Source of the DNA: Macquaria australasica
Taxonomy: Eukaryota; Chordata; Actinopteri; Centrarchiformes; Percichthyidae
Reading direction: 5' to 3'
Length of the DNA stretch: 64,000 nt
Assembly: GCA_005408345.1 (NCBI GenBank)
Contig: SEMN01000031.1
Coordinates: forward strand, 1,831,501 to 1,895,500
Positions 62,601-64,000 of this stretch are shown here, piece after piece (positions within the stretch are counted from its first letter, which is position 1; the number at the start of each line of letters is the position of its first letter). The notes under the pieces were generated by a model that made no database searches, was not told the DNA's origin, and worked only from the letters and a program-made list of their open reading frames with translations. A program made the translations under genes and the position numbers.

Positions 62601-63804
62601 CCTACTCAGACGAAAGAAACAAAGAAAAGTTTCCTGCCCACTTCTGTGGCTTTCTATCACTTCATACTGTGTCCCTACAAAACAATCCAGATTACAGTAA
62701 AATCCCTTTAAATCAAATCACACACAGAATTTGTTGTTTTGGTCTGAGTCATACGTGATCTAAAGTCTAAACTAAGGCAGAAACTTGAAACAAAGGTGCA
62801 AATTTATGGAAAATTACCTTTATGATAACTTTAAAGTATAAGTCTGGCAAATCTTATATTTTTCTTATAGTCAACAAACGCCATGAAAAGGCCAAAACCA
62901 AAAATGAGCCACGGTGTTGCACTGGGTGACATGTTCCTCCATTACCACGAACACACACACACTGTAGTTCATTTTGAGTCAATTCCACATACACCGTCCT
63001 GCTGCCGTAAAATACTCACTATAGCAGCAAATGTGTATTAATCTGCAGCTGAAAATAGTCCCAACAAATGCACTCTGTAGTCCTGTGTCAGAAACATTTG
63101 CTAAAAACAGTGCCCAGCTGTTTTAGAAAATTACTGAGTCTTTTTTTAAATGAAACTGGTTGTCTTTGACCAGTTTTTAAAGATTTACATCCTCAGTAGG
63201 AACTAATGGGCTTGAGTCTGAGTGTGATGGACTAACACATTGTTCGATTTGATCTTTTTATGGGATTTGTTGGCAATAAGAAAATGCCTAGGACAGATCT
63301 GACAATAGAAATAAAATAGATTATAATATCTACTATTTTCTATCTATGGATTTGACCTGGATGGACTGGAATATTTCCAGTAGCTTCTTTGATGTGCAGA
63401 ATGTTTAATATCACACACAATTGTTATATTTCATTTTGTTGGGTAAGTCTTTAGTCTCACTTTTGCACCTTTTGTTCCCAGCTTTGACCAATTATTACAA
63501 TTTTACTGGATTAAAACCTCAAAACAAAAAACTTGTGAGAAGCCACAGAATCAATACGTGGAGTTATAGTGATCGAAACCAGACTGCGAAATTCTGTTTG
63601 GACTGGTTAAGGCGTCTCATCCTCTTGCCAAGAATATTGTGATGGGGGCCAAAGTCAGCCTTGTCGCTAAACTTGAACTGTGTTTGTGTGTGTGCGTGTT
63701 AATGTGAGGTATTTTCTTCTCCCCAGACATCCAATCCAGTAAGCACAAAGACCGGAGGAAAGGCTCTCTGGACGTAAGATCAACAACGTCCCGGGGGAGC
63801 GATG
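30924..63804 (+). CDS. pde8a: High-affinity cAMP-specific phosphodiesterase 8A, N-terminal part (3' end outside window)
   Basis: Twelve exons: 30924-31076, 53835-53891, 57162-57352, 58716-58772, 58988-59042, 59343-59431, 59643-59721, 60159-60299, 60970-61058, 61216-61267, 61362-61404, 63727-63804. All are phase-compatible GT-AG exons encoding 361 residues. The start ATG has strong context (A at -3, G at +4). The MGCASSIH start fits N-myristoylation at Gly2 and palmitoylation at Cys3. Residues 71-195 form the REC-like domain found only in PDE8 among animal phosphodiesterases, with a phosphoacceptor-like Asp at 120 (VIIDHR). Residues about 205-320 form the PAS domain (YVNPAYESIMGYQ, EWQGIYYAKKKNGD). 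The HD-type catalytic domain that hydrolyses cAMP lies beyond the window. The block NNKSDKTSERVQ to KHKDRRKGSLDV is PDE8A-like, and linkage to gatm and slc27a2 also favours pde8a. Some N-terminal residues resemble PDE8B. An extra exon inside the 22.8-kb first intron cannot be excluded. Family is certain, subtype likely. Confidence 0.9.
32500..33020 (+). promoter_or_regulatory. Candidate intronic enhancer block
   Basis: Non-repetitive sequence with clustered motifs. TGATTGA at 32630-32636, TGATTGAT at 32647-32654 (PBX/HOX type) and TAATTG at 32661-32666 form one group. Further on, AGACCAAT (32910-32917) and ATTGGTCT (32929-32936) form a perfect inverted pair of CCAAT boxes. There is no coding frame. 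Function is inferred from motif density only. Confidence 0.3.
33112..33382. mobile_element. hAT-like MITE family B with perfect 8-base target duplication
   Basis: Element of 271 bases, ends TAGACCTGAAG and TTGCAGCTCTA, flanked by GTAGAAAG at 33104-33111 and again at 33383-33390. The duplication length and TAG/CTA tips identify the hAT superfamily. Confidence 0.85.
34887..34963 (+). repeat. tRNA-like sequence, probably a SINE head
   Basis: TAGCTCAGAGCATGG (34895-34909) resembles an RNA polymerase III A box, and GGTTTGATTCC (34942-34952) resembles a B box, at about the spacing of a tRNA. The arms do not pair as a clean cloverleaf, so this is more likely a tRNA-derived SINE fragment than a working tRNA gene. 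Confidence 0.45.
35003..35482. mobile_element. MITE family C (GGGATAGTT type)
   Basis: Ends AAAAGGGATAGTCTGACATTTG and CAAAATGTTGAACTATTTCTTT form an imperfect inverted repeat. The interior itself is partly self-complementary: CCTGGCTCTGTCCAAAG near 35094 and its inverse near 35307. It is next to the tRNA-like sequence. Confidence 0.65.
36645..36800 (-). repeat. LINE-tail-like dispersed repeat
   Basis: CACTTTATTTGTCCCGAAAAGGCAATT followed by AT-rich sequence, the same type as the repeat at 22158, in minus orientation. Confidence 0.4.
37103..37594. mobile_element. MITE family C, second long copy
   Basis: After TTAA (37099-37102) it starts AGGAATAGTTTTACATTTTGG and ends near GTTGATCTCTTCCT, followed by TAAAG. 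It shares the AGCTCACTAATTAACAC and CTTTGGACAGAGCCAGGCTAG blocks with the other copies. Confidence 0.65.
41230..41313. repeat. 84-base imperfect palindrome (hairpin)
   Basis: Arms 41230-41249 and 41294-41313 are inverted copies with 19 of 20 positions matching (TCCCTCTGCATTTATTAGCT against AGCTAATAAATGCAGGGGGA). The loop of 44 bases carries further AGCTATAAGCTAATA repeats. A purine/pyrimidine tip closes each arm. Confidence 0.8.
41683..42124. mobile_element. MITE family B, long copy
   Basis: After TTAA (41679-41682) it starts AGGGGCACTCCATTGATTTTAC. It ends GCATTACCCCT, where the flank is TTAG-like instead of TTAA. Interior blocks match the copy at 26839. Confidence 0.65.
44512..44805. mobile_element. 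hAT-like MITE family B copy
   Basis: From TAGGGCTGAAAGAATTAGTTG to TCGCTAGTTGCAGCCGTCA, with the central TTTTGGACTGTTGGTCG block. Target duplication not exact. Confidence 0.65.
45281..45385. repeat. Compound microsatellite (GACA)n, (GA)n, (GGGA)n
   Basis: About 105 bases made of GACA and GA units with GGGA interruptions. Long open frames on both strands across this stretch are created by the repeat and do not represent genes. Confidence 0.9.
48324..48355. repeat. (GGA)n microsatellite
   Basis: About ten GGA units. They create a proline run on the minus strand that should not be read as a protein. Confidence 0.9.
48834..48856. repeat. (TA)n microsatellite
   Basis: Eleven TA units in pde8a intron 1. 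Confidence 0.85.
49271..49728. mobile_element. Fold-back MITE with long inverted arms
   Basis: The two halves are inverted copies over roughly 180 bases each: GTTGCCAGTTTATTAGGTAC on the left against the inverse of GTCCTAATAAACAGGCAAC on the right, and TTGGAGGATG against CATCCTCCAA nearer the centre. TA lies at each tip, fitting a Tc1/mariner-type target site. The inverted structure explains near-mirror open frames on the two strands. Confidence 0.75.
50608..50670. repeat. (GT)n microsatellite
   Basis: An uninterrupted GT run of 63 bases, the longest dinucleotide repeat in the window, ending 50 bases before a hAT target duplication. Confidence 0.95.
50728..51407 (+). mobile_element. Complete hAT-like MITE family A with 8-base target duplication and internal insertion
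   Basis: Element of 680 bases, ends CAGCGCTGGAAG and TTCCACCACTG, flanked by GTGTCAGT at 50720-50727 and 51408-51415. The interior from about 51018 to 51225 is foreign to the family. It has a LINE-tail-like piece (GGGATCAATAAAG) and a second dispersed repeat (GTCCTTGGGCAAGACACTGAACC to AAAGTGCTATATAAGT). This copy defines the ends for the other family A fragments. Confidence 0.85.
52492..53205 (+). mobile_element. Two adjoining hAT-like family A copies
   Basis: A copy starts CAGTGGTGGAAGAAGTACTCAGATC at 52492 and stops near 52745. A second starts near 52795 (CAGTATTCAGATCCTTTACTTAAG) and runs to about 53205 without the right terminal repeat. The head-to-tail arrangement suggests insertion beside or into an older copy. 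Confidence 0.65.
54547..54842. mobile_element. hAT-like MITE family B copy
   Basis: From AGGGAGCTGAAAATTAATCG to AATAGTTAGTTGCAGCCCTG. The central TTTTGGTCTGTTGGTGAGAC block matches the family. No exact target duplication. Confidence 0.65.
56740..56925. mobile_element. hAT-like family B, internal fragment
   Basis: TTTATCAAGCAAAAATATC, GGTTCCATTTTCTCAAATGGGAGGATTTGC and GGACTGTTGGTCGGACAAAG are the central blocks of the family. Both ends are gone. Confidence 0.55.
57417..58087. mobile_element. hAT-like element family C containing a minisatellite
   Basis: Ends CGGTGGTTCCCAAC and GTTGGGAATCACTG form an inverted repeat of the CAGTGATTCCCAAC type. The 8-base flanks AAGTAGTT (57409-57416) and ATGTAGTG (58088-58095) agree at six positions, as a decayed target duplication. 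It occupies half of pde8a intron 3. Confidence 0.65.
57672..57960. repeat. Minisatellite of about 35-base units
   Basis: Nine or ten diverged head-to-tail copies of a unit like CATTTATCCATTACTTTTAG followed by CTAACTATTT. It lies wholly within the hAT-like element. Confidence 0.75.
61600..62235 (+). mobile_element. CR1/L2-type LINE reverse transcriptase relic
   Basis: Decayed non-LTR retrotransposon coding sequence in pde8a intron 11. HNIQFQCYTDDTL at about 61675-61712 is a form of the reverse transcriptase YADD active-site block (tetrad at 61693-61704). KVIHAFISSKLDYCSLLY at about 61980-62035, then the inverse-frame remains of NAAARLLTG and of FKIL..YKALHGL, follow in the normal order. The region between the two is shortened and stops and frame changes are frequent. 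It is not functional. Confidence 0.7.
62236..63726. other. pde8a intron 11, right part
   Basis: No exon, RNA gene or named repeat recognised between the LINE relic and exon 12. Confidence 0.4.
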
Positions 63805-64000
63805 GTGAGAGTGAAGGGAGATAGATGATGGAAACTCTGGGCGTTTCTTGTCAGCTTATGATACCTTCCCAGTTGTTTGTTTGCATCAAGTGTTGATTGG
63901 ACACACATGCAACCACATTCATTAGAAAGTGTTTGGAAAACTGCAGCTGAATTTGTTGTTGAATCATAATAATGGGGCCGTCTTTTTTTTTTTTTTTTCA
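63805..64000. other. pde8a intron 12, start
   Basis: Begins with a good donor (gtgaga) and runs off the window in a poly-T tract. Downstream exons, including the catalytic domain, are outside. Confidence 0.7.

Overview
The window is vertebrate nuclear DNA. Protein-coding exons are short, bounded by GT-AG introns and separated by AT-rich DNA full of decayed transposons. The three genes match vertebrate families closely. The repeats (hAT and TTAA-site MITEs, Tc1, Harbinger, CR1/L2-like LINE) are typical of teleost fish, probably a percomorph. I see no bacterial genes, operons or CRISPR.

Layout: (1) slc27a2, minus strand, ten coding exons between 10613 and 1893, encodes a fatty-acid transport protein / very-long-chain acyl-CoA synthetase of 622 residues. 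(2) gatm, plus strand, nine exons from 13985 to 17859, encodes the complete 423-residue mitochondrial glycine amidinotransferase. It lies head to head with slc27a2 across about 3.4 kb. (3) About 10.5 kb of intergenic DNA holds only repeats. (4) pde8a, plus strand, starts at 30924. Twelve exons (361 residues: N-terminus, REC-like domain, PAS domain) lie in the window after a 22.8-kb first intron. The catalytic domain is beyond the right edge.

No shared pathway links the genes. One activates fatty acids, one makes the creatine precursor guanidinoacetate, and one is a cAMP phosphodiesterase. Their proximity reflects synteny; the human orthologues are all on chromosome 15, as I recall.

Most of the remaining structure is mobile DNA. 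At least three hAT-like families are present, two copies with perfect 8-bp target-site duplications. There are three MITE families at TTAA sites, one nested in a hAT element. There is also a fold-back element, a Harbinger fragment with an open N-terminal transposase frame, a Tc1 relic, a LINE relic and a minisatellite inside a hAT element. I found no convincing new biological system. The best second looks are the nested and TTAA elements, candidate regulatory blocks around and within pde8a, an 84-bp hairpin, and the slc27a2 5' end.
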